Source: Galbitalea sp036271795
GTDB lineage: Bacteria; Actinomycetota; Actinomycetes; Actinomycetales; Microbacteriaceae
Direction: 5' to 3'
DNA: 64,000 nt
NCBI GenBank assembly: GCA_036271795.1
Contig: DATAZY010000069.1
Span: 1 to 64,000 of the forward strand
Of the stretch, positions 54,915 through 63,186 are shown piece after piece. The notes under the pieces were generated by a model. That model worked only from the letters and a program-made list of their open reading frames with translations, was not told the origin of the DNA and made no database searches. A program made the position numbers and the translations under genes. The first letter of the stretch is position 1, and each line of letters begins with the position of its first letter.

Positions 54915-55921
54915 CAATGATCGAGCTACACCACCCGCCGCCGGCAGCGACCCCGCTGCTGCGCGCGGTAGTCACGCTGACGCCGGCGCCGGCGATTGAC
55001 CACGTGTTCTTTGTCGACACCCTCACTGGAGGTGCGGTCCATCGCGCGAACCGGGTGCGGGTCTCGTTGGCAGGCAAAGGACTAAATGTCGCGCGTAACC
55101 TGTCCGCAGCCGGTGGTATCGCACGAGCTATCTATCCTTTAGCGGCAGACGATCGTGCCACCTTGGGCCCCGCATGCGGCGAGGATGTGAGCGTCGCAGT
55201 TCCTTGGCGCGCGCGCGTCAATGCCGTCATCGCGGGTCGTGACGGCACAACAACGAACATCAACGCCGCTGCCCATCCGCTCAGTCAGGATGAATGGGCC
55301 CGGTGCATGTCAGCCTCGCTGCGGTCCGCCCTCGCCATCGGAGCGGAGTGGTTAGTCATCGCGGGAACGCTTCCGAAAATGGAGAGCGGAGCTCCTATCG
55401 ACCTCCTGCCGCTACTCACCATTATGCGAAGTCGCGGCATCGCGGTTGCCCTCGATACCTCGGGTGAGGAGCTCGCCCGGTGTCTCACAGCGCTCGCGCC
55501 AATCGAACTGGTAAAACCCAACGTGCTTGAGCTGGCGCAGTTCGCCCGACGTCCCATTCGCACGATCGGAGACGCCGTTGATGCCGCTCGTGAGCTTCAG
55601 CGAGCTGGCGTCGCGCGCGTGCTCGTCAGCCTCGGCGCTGACGGCGCGCTTCTCGTCTCACGGCGTGCAGTCTCGTGGGCTCAATCGCCACCCGTGCCGG
55701 TGGTGAATACGACGGGTGCAGGCGACGCCATGCTCGCCGGCTTCGTCGGTACCTCGCCTGGGCTCGGCGCCACCAGGGCGCAGGGCATCGAGGCTCTGCG
55801 TCGAGCGGTGACCTGGGGCACCCTCGCGGTACAACACGAGACGGCCACGCTGACTTCAGTTTCCGACGACGAAAGCATGGTCGTTCGGGAGCCGGAACGA
55901 CGCTACGTACTGCGCTCCTGA
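54911..55921 (+). CDS. PfkB-family kinase, 1-phosphofructokinase/LacC-like
   Basis: A 336-residue sugar kinase. The first domain has the FruK/LacC opening TLTPAPAIDHVFFVDTLTGG and AGKGLNVARNLSAAGG; the active-site base is the Asp of NTTGAGDAMLAGF near residue 272. It resembles hexose-phosphate kinases rather than the IolC group. ATGA overlap couples it to the transketolase pair. The substrate is unknown: fructose 1-phosphate or tagatose 6-phosphate kinase is typical of the family, while 2-deoxy-5-keto-gluconate would be the IolC-like alternative. Confidence 0.82.
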   Translation: MTMIELHHPPPAATPLLRAVVTLTPAPAIDHVFFVDTLTGGAVHRANRVRVSLAGKGLNVARNLSAAGGIARAIYPLAADDRATLGPACGEDVSVAVPWRARVNAVIAGRDGTTTNINAAAHPLSQDEWARCMSASLRSALAIGAEWLVIAGTLPKMESGAPIDLLPLLTIMRSRGIAVALDTSGEELARCLTALAPIELVKPNVLELAQFARRPIRTIGDAVDAARELQRAGVARVLVSLGADGALLVSRRAVSWAQSPPVPVVNTTGAGDAMLAGFVGTSPGLGATRAQGIEALRRAVTWGTLAVQHETATLTSVSDDESMVVREPERRYVLRS

Positions 55922-55974
55922 ACGGTAGTGAGACATTTCAATTCGGTCACGGTTCCAATTTTCGGCCCTGCGGC

Positions 55975-56028
55975 TTGCAGAGCGAGTACCGAGCAAGTAT
56001 CGTGTATCAAACCAAATGTCCATTAGGT
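55975..56028 (+). promoter_or_regulatory. Promoter and operator of the ribose/inositol-type ABC operon
   Basis: -35 TTGCAG (55975-55980), 17-bp spacer, -10 TATCGT (55998-56003). Seven bases on lies the imperfect palindrome ACCAAATG-TC-CATTAGGT (56011-56028), seven of eight bases symmetric, covering the expected transcription start. This places a repressor there. It differs from the element before the transketolase genes. Confidence 0.6.
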
Positions 56029-56069
56029 GGTAATCCAAAGATCCAGTCGATGAAGACAAAGGAGGAGTG

Positions 56070-56240
56070 ATGAGGCTCCAGAACGGGACCACATCCGCCT
56101 GCGGACGATTGCACTGCCACTCGCGCCAAGCGCCGTTGTCGCGCTATCGCGTCATCTCCCAAACTGTGTCGCGCACTCCCGGCGACCGAACCGTGCGCGC
56201 CCCGTCATCCCATCGGAGAGCGATCCTCCCCGACCGGTGA
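56070..56240 (+). CDS. Possible short protein or leader behind a very strong SD
   Basis: AAAGGAGG precedes ATG 56070, which opens a 56-residue frame beginning MRLQNGTTSACGRLHCHSRQ. The SD itself forms part of a six-residue frame (ATG 56050, MKTKEE), whose stop overlaps this ATG. The 56-residue product is Arg-rich and not protein-like in pattern, so a translated leader for the ABC operon is more likely than a functional protein. Confidence 0.3.
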   Translation: MRLQNGTTSACGRLHCHSRQAPLSRYRVISQTVSRTPGDRTVRAPSSHRRAILPDR

Positions 56241-56333
56241 CAGGCATCGTCGGGGCTGCGGCGATACTGCAGTCCGTCGTGCACAACCCTCCGCAAGTGA
56301 GCACCACATCCAATCAACGAAGAAGGAAACCCA

Positions 56334-57350
56334 GTGAACACCAAGAGACGCATCACCCTAGGAATAGCGATCGCGGCCATTTCCACGTTGGCGCTGGCCG
56401 CCTGCTCCAGCGGCGCGGTTACGAGTTCAGGTAGCAGCAGCAGTTCGAGCCAGTTCGAGAAGAAGTCTCCGCTCAAATTCGGCTACGACGTATGGGATCA
56501 GACCGATCCGTACTGGCTCGGTTACCTCAAGGGAATTCAGTATGAGGCGAAGCTGAAGGGGGTCAAGATCGTTGTCGCTGACTCCAAGGACTCGCCGTCG
56601 ACGCAGGTCTCGAATGGCGCGACCCTGATCAGCCAGCAGATCTCGGCGCTAATCGTTTCGCCGGTCCAGCCCAACGCGCTGCCGACGACGATCAACGCGG
56701 CTCACGCCGCGAAGATCCCGGTCATCGTTGGTGACGTCGGAACCGCGGGCAAATACGACACCTACATCGTGTCGAACAACACGGCGGGGGGTGCACAGGC
56801 TGCGGACTGGTACATCAACAAGTGGAAGAACGACCCGGGCATGCACAAGATCGCGATCATCGGACTCGCCGCGGGCGTGACAGTCGGCCCCCAGCGCGTC
56901 AACGGATTCATTAACGAGATCAAGGCGAAGAGCACGAATATTGAGATCGTGAGTCAGCTAACGGGTCAGACGATCGCAACCGCCTACACGGCGGCGCAGA
57001 ACGCACTGTCCGCGCACCCCGACATCGATGGCTTTTACGCCGCCAACTCGAACAACGCTCAGGGAGCAATCCAGGCCCTTCAGTCGGCGCACAACACGCA
57101 CGCGCTCGTCGTCGGCTTCAATGGCGACCCGATTGAAATGACCTTGATCGCGAAGGGTGAAGAGGCCGCCACCGTGGCCCAGGATCCGTACACGCAGGGC
57201 CGGGATGCTGTCCTCGCGGCGCTCGCGCTGCTGAACGGCAAGTCCCCTGCGTTCACAGACAAGGCCTCAAAGACGATTCTGGTACCGACCAAGATCGTCG
57301 ACTCGAGCAACCTCGCCGCCTACCAGGCAGCTTTGGCCGCAGAGAAGTAA
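56334..57350 (+). CDS. Ribose/inositol-type ABC substrate-binding lipoprotein
   Basis: A 338-residue family-2 (RbsB/IbpA-like) binding protein. The signal peptide ends in the lipobox ALAAC, followed by a Ser-rich linker. The core has the SQQISALIVSPVQPNALPTT hinge segment, VSNNTAGGAQAADWYINKWK and DGFYAANSNNAQGAIQALQS, typical of monosaccharide or cyclitol binding proteins. Start is GTG 56334 with SD AAGGAAA. The iol genes on either side suggest inositol or a related cyclitol, but the pocket cannot be read from sequence. Confidence 0.9.
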   Translation: MNTKRRITLGIAIAAISTLALAACSSGAVTSSGSSSSSSQFEKKSPLKFGYDVWDQTDPYWLGYLKGIQYEAKLKGVKIVVADSKDSPSTQVSNGATLISQQISALIVSPVQPNALPTTINAAHAAKIPVIVGDVGTAGKYDTYIVSNNTAGGAQAADWYINKWKNDPGMHKIAIIGLAAGVTVGPQRVNGFINEIKAKSTNIEIVSQLTGQTIATAYTAAQNALSAHPDIDGFYAANSNNAQGAIQALQSAHNTHALVVGFNGDPIEMTLIAKGEEAATVAQDPYTQGRDAVLAALALLNGKSPAFTDKASKTILVPTKIVDSSNLAAYQAALAAEK

Positions 57351-57392
57351 TCCGCATACTAAGCAACAAGGCTACAAACGAAAGGTGGCGTC

Positions 57393-58922
57393 GTGTCAGG
57401 ATCTGACGTGATTCTCGAAGCCGTGGGCATCGACCGGAGCTATCCGGGCGTGCACGCACTCAAGGGTGTCAGTCTCACTCTCCGCTCCGGAGAAGTGACG
57501 GCGCTTATGGGTGAGAACGGCGCAGGGAAGAGCACGTTGATCCGGATCATCGGCGGTTTCGAGCACCCGAACTCGGGAACGCTGCGGTTGCGCGGACACG
57601 ACGTCACCTTTCGCTCACCGAGCGAATCTCAGCAGGCGGGTATCAGCGTGGTCAGCCAGGAATTCCGGCTGGTCCCGCAACTCACAGTCGCTGAGAACAT
57701 TTTCCTCGGCCGCGAGATTGTTCGAGGTGGTTTTATTCGCCCCAACCTCACCAAACAACGAGCGAAAGATTTGTTGAAGGAACTCGGCCTAGACATCGAG
57801 CCGACACGAATGGTCAACACCTTGAGCGTTGGCGATCAACAGATGGTCGAGATCGCTCGCGCTCTCTCCAATGACTTCGACGTGCTCGTGATGGATGAAC
57901 CATCCGCAGCGCTGAACCGAAGCGAGGTTGCGCGACTGCTGGAGCTGGTTCGTCGCCTCCGCGATCGCGGCAAGGCGATCCTTTATGTGTCGCATCACCT
58001 GGAGGAGATCTTCGAGATCGCAGACCGGGTTGCGGTGTTCCGCGACGGGCGAGACGTCGGGAACTCACCCGTCAAGGACACCTCGCAGGAGAAGCTCGTC
58101 GAGCTGATGCTCGGCCGTGAACTCCAGCAGTTTGAATCGGCACCGTCGTCTGCCGAGCAAACTCCGGCGACCGATGACCGACTTGTGATTGAAGACCTGC
58201 GCTGTGCGAAGATCGTCGAACCCGTTTCGCTGACAGTCCGGTCCGGAGAGGTGGTCGGCGTTGCCGGGCTGGTCGGCTCCGGCCGCTCGGAGTTCCTGGA
58301 GAGCCTTTTCGGTGTCATCCCCAGCCGCGGGACAGTTCGCGTGAAAGGTCGCATCGTCAACCTGAGCTCTCCCGCCTCCGCAGTTAAGGCCGGCATGTTC
58401 ATGCTGAGCGAAGATCGCAAGTCGGAAGGAATCCTCCCTCATCTGTCCGTGCTCGAAAACCTGCTCATCTCCTCCGGGTCGCCCGAACAGAGCGCGATCA
58501 GTCGTCGAATCCCAATGCCACGCGAGGAACTTGGCATATTCGAGCGGCTCAAGCGGGAGCTGAGGATTACGGTCGACCGACCGGGCCAGTACATCGGCAA
58601 CCTGAGCGGCGGCAATCAACAGAAGGTTCTCTTCGGCCGCGCGATGCTTTCGGACTGCAGCGTTCTCCTTCTCAATGAGCCAACGCGTGGCGTCGACGTG
58701 GGAGCCAAGGTGGAGATCTATCAACTCATAGGGCGTCTGGCTGCAAGCGGTGTCGCAATTATCGTGAGTTCGTCGGATACACCCGAAATTGTCGCCCTGA
58801 CCCGGCGATGCCTCGTCTTTCAGGGAGGCGTCATCTCCGCCGAACTCACCGGCGTCGAGGTGACCGAAGATCGCATCCTCGCTGCCTCCGTCGGCACCCC
58901 GACGGCTGTGGCCAGCCGTTAG
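57393..58922 (+). CDS. Ribose/inositol-type ABC transporter ATPase (RbsA-like)
   Basis: A 509-residue double ATPase of the RbsA/MglA group. The first half has Walker A GENGAGKS at residues 40-47, VSQEFRLVPQLTVAENIFLG, and the signature in TLSVGDQQMVEIARALS. The second half (from about residue 270) has a degenerate Walker A (GLVGSGRSEF), the signature LSGGNQQKVLFGRAM and LLLNEPTRGVDVGAK. It supplies energy to the two permeases that follow. GTG 57393 follows GAAAGGTGG. Confidence 0.94.
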   Translation: MSGSDVILEAVGIDRSYPGVHALKGVSLTLRSGEVTALMGENGAGKSTLIRIIGGFEHPNSGTLRLRGHDVTFRSPSESQQAGISVVSQEFRLVPQLTVAENIFLGREIVRGGFIRPNLTKQRAKDLLKELGLDIEPTRMVNTLSVGDQQMVEIARALSNDFDVLVMDEPSAALNRSEVARLLELVRRLRDRGKAILYVSHHLEEIFEIADRVAVFRDGRDVGNSPVKDTSQEKLVELMLGRELQQFESAPSSAEQTPATDDRLVIEDLRCAKIVEPVSLTVRSGEVVGVAGLVGSGRSEFLESLFGVIPSRGTVRVKGRIVNLSSPASAVKAGMFMLSEDRKSEGILPHLSVLENLLISSGSPEQSAISRRIPMPREELGIFERLKRELRITVDRPGQYIGNLSGGNQQKVLFGRAMLSDCSVLLLNEPTRGVDVGAKVEIYQLIGRLAASGVAIIVSSSDTPEIVALTRRCLVFQGGVISAELTGVEVTEDRILAASVGTPTAVASR

Positions 58923-58961
58923 CTGCACTCAAATGCCGACAATCGTGAGCTGAATCCGAAT

Positions 58962-59954
58962 ATGACGACGACGTCGATACGCACTGCTCCGCCGAGCCAT
59001 GCCCAGACCTACCTTCGCGCGCTCGGCCGCTTCAGCGTTCTTCCGCCCTTTGTGATCGTGGCGATCGCCTGTATTGTCCTTGCGCCGAACTTCCTGTCGA
59101 GCAGCAACGTTGCGAACATGCTTATCAACGGTTCGATCACGGCGATCATCGCCTATGGCATGACAATCGTTATCGCCCTGCGCGGTCTCGACCTCTCCGT
59201 CGGATCACTCCAGGGCCTTTCCGCCTGTCTCACCGCCGTCGCGTACAGCGTGTTCGGCACCGGGCTCGGAATCGCGGCCGGCCTGGCCATCGGCCTCGCG
59301 GTCGGCGTCGTTAACGGAGTGCTTGTCGCGTACCTCAGAGTGCCTTCGTTCGTCGCGACGCTGGGAATGCTCGGCATCCTCCGAGGTGTTGCCTTGCTCG
59401 TCACGAACGGACAAACGATCCAAGGGGGTAGTAGCTTTCTCAACTACGTCGTCAACGGTCGCGTCGTCGGAGTCCCCATCCCATTCCTTCTCGCGCTCGC
59501 GCTTCTGGGCGTCTGGCTCGTGGTCTTTTACTACACTCCGTTCGGTCGGCATGTCGTTGCGGTCGGGGGCAGCCCGGAGGCGGCATCCGACAGCGGAATC
59601 CGCGTGCGCCGCACCACGGTTATCGCGTTCGCGTTGTCCGGTTTGTCGGCGGGTGTCGGCGGCGTGCTCCTGATGGGGCAGCTCAGTAACGTCACCGGCG
59701 ACCTCGGCACCGGACTCGAACTTCAGGTGATTGCCATCGCCGTGCTGGGTGGCACGAGCCTTGCGGGTGGCAACGGAAATCTCATCGGCACGCTGGTGGC
59801 GTCACTGCTGCTGGCCATGATTGATTCCGCCTTGAACCTGCTGAACGTTCCATCGTTCTATCAGTACCTCGCAATCGGTCTCCTGCTCGTTGCTGCACTG
59901 TCGCTCGACAGCGTTCGCGCACGCGTGAGTCGGCGCCTGGTTCAAAACAGCTAA
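58962..59954 (+). CDS. Ribose/inositol-type ABC permease (RbsC-like), first
   Basis: A 330-residue BPD_transp_2 permease with eight to ten helices. Typical segments are AIIAYGMTIVIALRGLDLSV (near residue 62), AYLRVPSFVATLGMLGILRG and the C-terminal VIAIAVLGGTSLAGGNGNLI followed by GTLVASLLLAMIDSALNLLN. It has no SD of note before ATG 58962, 39 bp after the ATPase gene. Together with the next permease it probably forms a heterodimer; many related importers have only one permease gene. Confidence 0.92.
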   Translation: MTTTSIRTAPPSHAQTYLRALGRFSVLPPFVIVAIACIVLAPNFLSSSNVANMLINGSITAIIAYGMTIVIALRGLDLSVGSLQGLSACLTAVAYSVFGTGLGIAAGLAIGLAVGVVNGVLVAYLRVPSFVATLGMLGILRGVALLVTNGQTIQGGSSFLNYVVNGRVVGVPIPFLLALALLGVWLVVFYYTPFGRHVVAVGGSPEAASDSGIRVRRTTVIAFALSGLSAGVGGVLLMGQLSNVTGDLGTGLELQVIAIAVLGGTSLAGGNGNLIGTLVASLLLAMIDSALNLLNVPSFYQYLAIGLLLVAALSLDSVRARVSRRLVQNS

Positions 59955-59959
59955 TCGAG

Positions 59960-60991
59960 ATGATGACAATGAGTACGACACAGATGACCGGCTTGGCATC
60001 GGTAGCCCCTAGCACCGCCCCCGAAGGCGAGAGGCCGCGCAAACGGATCGCACTAGTCTCGCGCGTTGGCCGGTACTACCTGCAGATCGCCGTATTTGTC
60101 ATGCTCGTGGTCTTCTGCATCGTCGTGCCCGATTTTGGAAGCACGGGAAACCTGGCGGCTGTGGCAACCCAAGCCTCCTATGGTGGGATCATCGCCTGCG
60201 GAATGACCCTGCTCATTGCCGGCGGCTTGTTCGATCTGTCCGTTGCCGGAGTGGTGGCGATTGCGGCGGTCATCACCGGTCTCGCGCTGCCTCATACGTC
60301 GATTGGGATCGCGGTTCTGATTGGTCTCGCCACGGGGACTTTGCTGGGGTGGATCAACGGGCTGATCATCACGAAGATCGCGCTGCCGCCGTTTATCGCC
60401 ACCTACGGGCTCTTCAACATATACACCGGTGTGGCATTCATCATCCTGAATGGCAACGTTCTCACGATCCAGTCCGTGTATTTCAATCAGATCGGTACGG
60501 CAGCCGTTTTCGGTGTACCGGTTGTTTTCCTGGTCTTCATCGTTGCGTGTTTCGTTTCTCAGCTACTCCTCAACCGAACCCGATTCGGGAGGCGTTTGCG
60601 GGCTGTGGGCAGCAGCGAGACGGCGGCGCGAATGGCGGGAATTCCCGTCGATCGGGTGAAAATAATCGCGTTCGCGGTCACCGGGCTATTCACCGGCCTT
60701 GCCGCGATATTTCTCGCGGCGCTCCTCTCGTCGGCCAGCGGCACCATGGCCACCGGTATCGAGTTGAACGCGATCACGATTGCGGTCGTCGGTGGCACTT
60801 CGCTTCGTGGTGGTCAGGGCACCCTGCTGGGTACCTTCACCGGTGCTGTCTTCCTGGTCTCGCTGAACACGGCCCTGAACCTCATTGGGGTGAGCTCGTA
60901 CTGGCAAAATGTCGCCATCGGACTCGTGTTGGTACTGACCTTGGTGATCGGCGCTCTGACTCGACGTGACAAGATCCGCGGAGCCGACTAG
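59960..60991 (+). CDS. Ribose/inositol-type ABC permease (RbsC-like), second
   Basis: A 343-residue permease paralogous to the previous one. Matching segments are GGIIACGMTLLIAGGLFDLS, ITKIALPPFIATYGLFNIYT and TIAVVGGTSLRGGQGTLLGT. It has a longer cytoplasmic N-terminus. It starts 5 bp after the first permease; ATG 59960, 59963 or 59969 could serve. It ends tail-to-tail with an aldo/keto reductase gene in a four-base CTAG overlap. Confidence 0.92.
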   Translation: MMTMSTTQMTGLASVAPSTAPEGERPRKRIALVSRVGRYYLQIAVFVMLVVFCIVVPDFGSTGNLAAVATQASYGGIIACGMTLLIAGGLFDLSVAGVVAIAAVITGLALPHTSIGIAVLIGLATGTLLGWINGLIITKIALPPFIATYGLFNIYTGVAFIILNGNVLTIQSVYFNQIGTAAVFGVPVVFLVFIVACFVSQLLLNRTRFGRRLRAVGSSETAARMAGIPVDRVKIIAFAVTGLFTGLAAIFLAALLSSASGTMATGIELNAITIAVVGGTSLRGGQGTLLGTFTGAVFLVSLNTALNLIGVSSYWQNVAIGLVLVLTLVIGALTRRDKIRGAD

Positions 60992-62043
60992 CGGGCAGGT
61001 CGCTTCGGTCGGAACAGGGCACTTTCGGCGTAGCCAAGACGATCTCCCGCGTTGGCCAGCTGGTGCCAGAACGGATAGATCAACGGCGGCGCGCTTACTT
61101 CATCGAGCTCGTCGATCTCATCAGCGGAGAGTTCGAGGTCGGCGGCACGTAGGTTGTCGACCAGCTGCTCGTCCTTGCGCGCTCCGATGACGAGTGTCGT
61201 CACTCCAGGCTTCGCGAGGAGATAAGCCAATGCCACCTGAGCCGCCGAAACGTCATGTCGCTCCGCAATTCTCACAAGCACTTCGATCGTGTCGTAGAGC
61301 TTCTCCGGATCGCGAACGGGAGGTTCGCTCCATGCGCTGAGGTGACGGCCCTCGGTGGCTTGCTGACCACGCCGATACTTGCCGGAAAGGAGTCCCCCGG
61401 CGAGCGGGCTCCAGACCATTAGCCCGAGGCCTTGATCCAGGGAGACCGGCACGAGATCGTATTCGGCGTCGCGGGACTCGAGCGTGTAGTAAATCTGGTT
61501 GCTTACGAAGCGTTGCCACCCCCGTGCATCGGAGATCGACAACGCCTTCATGAGTTCCCAACCCGCGTAATTGGAAACGCCGAGGTAGCGAACCTTGCCC
61601 GCGCGCACCAGCCCATCAAGGGTCTCGAGTGTCTCCTCCAACGGAGTGAGCCCATCCCATTCGTGCACGTGATAGATGTCTACGTGATCAGTTCCGAGCC
61701 GGCGAAGGCTCGCATCAATCTGCTGGAGGATGTGATGACGGGTGAGGCCCCCCGCGTTCGCCCCCGATCCCATCGCGAAGCGCACTTTAGTGGACAGCAG
61801 GACATCGTCACGCTTTCCCGCGATCGCCTTGCCAACGATCTCCTCCGACCGGCCCCGCGAATAGTAATTGGCCGTGTCGATCATGTTGACGCCAGCGTCG
61901 ATCGCGATGTCGATCTGCCTGCGGGCACCTTCCACGTCGGTGTTCCCGGTGAGCGCAAGGTCACCAGTGGCACCGAAAGTCATCGTACCTAGAGTGAATG
62001 TTGAGACCATGAGCCCCGAACGTCCCAGCTGTCGATATTGCAT
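60988..62043 (-). CDS. Aldo/keto reductase
   Basis: A 351-residue aldo/keto reductase of the potassium-channel-beta/YajO-like group. The catalytic set is Asp and Tyr in NMIDTANYYSRGRSEEIVGK, Lys in LLSTKVRF, and His in IYHVHEWDG; the NADPH site is SPLAGGLLSGKYRRGQ and VIGARKDEQL. It oxidises or reduces a carbonyl; in this locus it may act on an inositol or ketose intermediate (some inositol dehydrogenases belong to this superfamily). ATG 62043, with AGAGG eight bases upstream, is preferred to GTG 62049. It is divergent from the iolE-like gene. Confidence 0.88.
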   Translation of the reverse strand: MQYRQLGRSGLMVSTFTLGTMTFGATGDLALTGNTDVEGARRQIDIAIDAGVNMIDTANYYSRGRSEEIVGKAIAGKRDDVLLSTKVRFAMGSGANAGGLTRHHILQQIDASLRRLGTDHVDIYHVHEWDGLTPLEETLETLDGLVRAGKVRYLGVSNYAGWELMKALSISDARGWQRFVSNQIYYTLESRDAEYDLVPVSLDQGLGLMVWSPLAGGLLSGKYRRGQQATEGRHLSAWSEPPVRDPEKLYDTIEVLVRIAERHDVSAAQVALAYLLAKPGVTTLVIGARKDEQLVDNLRAADLELSADEIDELDEVSAPPLIYPFWHQLANAGDRLGYAESALFRPKRPAR

Positions 62044-62094
62044 GGACACCTCTGTCGTGTTTTCGCTGGTTTTCGGAGGTTTTCACCCTCCTTG

Positions 62095-62137
62095 GGATTA
62101 TCGCCTGATGGACACAGTGTACAGCATGCGGTAGTAT
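62095..62137 (+). promoter_or_regulatory. Promoter/operator element A, upstream of the iolE-like gene
   Basis: -35 TGGACA (62109-62114), 17-bp spacer, -10 TAGTAT (62132-62137). The stretch from GGATTATCGCC onward matches 63088-63130 before the iolG-like gene, and its second half matches 53037-53065 before the transketolase genes. It is the best-formed promoter of the three. Confidence 0.65.
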
Positions 62138-62188
62138 TTGAGTCCTGGTGAGTCGAGTAGCTCTCCCCATTTAACAAGGATGGCAGCA

Positions 62189-63088
62189 ATGGTTTCGGCA
62201 GTCGGCCAGACAGCAAAAATAGCAAGCGCTCCAATCTCATGGGGCATCATCGAACTCGATGATTGGGGATATCAACTCCCCGCCGATCGTGTATTTCGCG
62301 AAATGCGCGAGGTGGGATTCACCGCAACCGAGATTGGACCGGACGGGTTTCTTCCCACCGATCCGACGGCGAAAGTTGACTATCTCGCGAAAGCTGGGCT
62401 GAAAGGCATCGGCAGTTTTCTTCCTGTCATTCTGCATCGCGATGATGTCGATCCGCTCCCCAGAGTCACCCGGGAGCTCGACGCTTTTGCCGCGATTGAC
62501 GGCGAGGTATTGGTGCTCGGTGCGATTACGGGCGAAGCCAGCTACGACCAGACCCGCGCGCCGTTGACCGACGGCCAGTGGTCGACGCTCTTTGCGAATC
62601 TCGAGCGGGTCACCGAACTGGCGGCACGACGCGGTGTTCGCGCGGCGCTCCACCCCCACGTCGGCACCGTTGTCGAAACTCTCGCCGACGTTGAGCGGGT
62701 CCTCGCCGACTCGTCAATGCAGTTCTGTTTCGACACGGGTCACCTCCTCATCGGCGGCACCGATCCTGTGTGGTTCGCAACGACCCACGCCGACCGGGTT
62801 GCCCACGTGCACCTGAAGGATGTCTCGCTCGACGTGTTGCGGCGAGTCAAGTCGGGGGAGATCAGCTACCACGAGGGGTGCGTTCAAGGGCTTTATCAAC
62901 CACTTGGCCGCGGCGACATCGACATCCGCACGATTGTCGCCGCGCTTACTAGCGCCGGCTTTGACGGATGGTTTGCGCTGGAGCAAGACCAAGTCCTGAG
63001 GTCGGCTCCCCCAGCCGGAAGAGGGCCAATCGAGGACGCGAAAGCCAGCCTGACTTACCTCACCAACGTATTGTTGTCGCTCGCCTAG
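62189..63088 (+). CDS. Sugar isomerase/epimerase-like TIM barrel, probable inosose dehydratase (iolE-like)
   Basis: A 299-residue AP-endonuclease-2/xylose-isomerase-like TIM barrel. The opening IASAPISWGIIELDD and GFTATEIGPDGFLPTDPT resemble IolE/MocC proteins; metal ligands are suggested in ALHPHVGTVVET, FCFDTGHLLIGGTDP, HVHLKDV and the final ALEQDQ. IolE removes water from scyllo-inosose; a sugar epimerase with the same fold is the alternative. ATG 62189 is chosen because AAGGA lies eight bases before it. It sits under promoter element A and is followed by a hairpin with a T-run. Confidence 0.8.
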   Translation: MVSAVGQTAKIASAPISWGIIELDDWGYQLPADRVFREMREVGFTATEIGPDGFLPTDPTAKVDYLAKAGLKGIGSFLPVILHRDDVDPLPRVTRELDAFAAIDGEVLVLGAITGEASYDQTRAPLTDGQWSTLFANLERVTELAARRGVRAALHPHVGTVVETLADVERVLADSSMQFCFDTGHLLIGGTDPVWFATTHADRVAHVHLKDVSLDVLRRVKSGEISYHEGCVQGLYQPLGRGDIDIRTIVAALTSAGFDGWFALEQDQVLRSAPPAGRGPIEDAKASLTYLTNVLLSLA

Positions 63089-63133
63089 GACTTATCGCCT
63101 TGATGGACGCAGCGTTCGCTGCGGGAGTTTTTT
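63088..63133 (+). promoter_or_regulatory. Element B: shared element with hairpin and T-run before the iolG-like gene
   Basis: GGACTTATCGCCTTGATGGACG repeats element A with one-base differences in length. Here the palindrome is perfect, CGCAGCG-TT-CGCTGCG (63108-63123), and it is followed by GGGAG and six T (63128-63133). It could therefore serve as an operator, as an intrinsic terminator for the iolE-like gene, or as both. Its -10 is poor compared with elements A and C. Confidence 0.55.
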
Positions 63134-63186
63134 GATATCGATGTGCGATTGCGCTTCGCGAATACAGAATACATAAGGAGAATTGC

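Larger units (their letters stand above)
55922..56333. other. 412-bp gap ahead of the ribose-type ABC operon
   Basis: The gap contains a promoter and palindrome (55975-56028) and overlapping short frames with a very strong SD (56050-56240), listed separately. The last 90 bases hold nothing I recognise beyond the SD AAGGAAA before the binding-protein GTG. Confidence 0.5.

Noticed and set aside
53095..55921. Sulfoquinovose (sulfo-transketolase) or D-apiose pathway suggested by the split transketolase
   Set aside because: No sulfosugar isomerase, sulfoquinovosidase or sulfonate exporter is present; the GH31 enzyme has alpha-xylosidase motifs; and the linked kinase is PfkB rather than the FGGY type of apulose kinases. 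The iol genes fit better.
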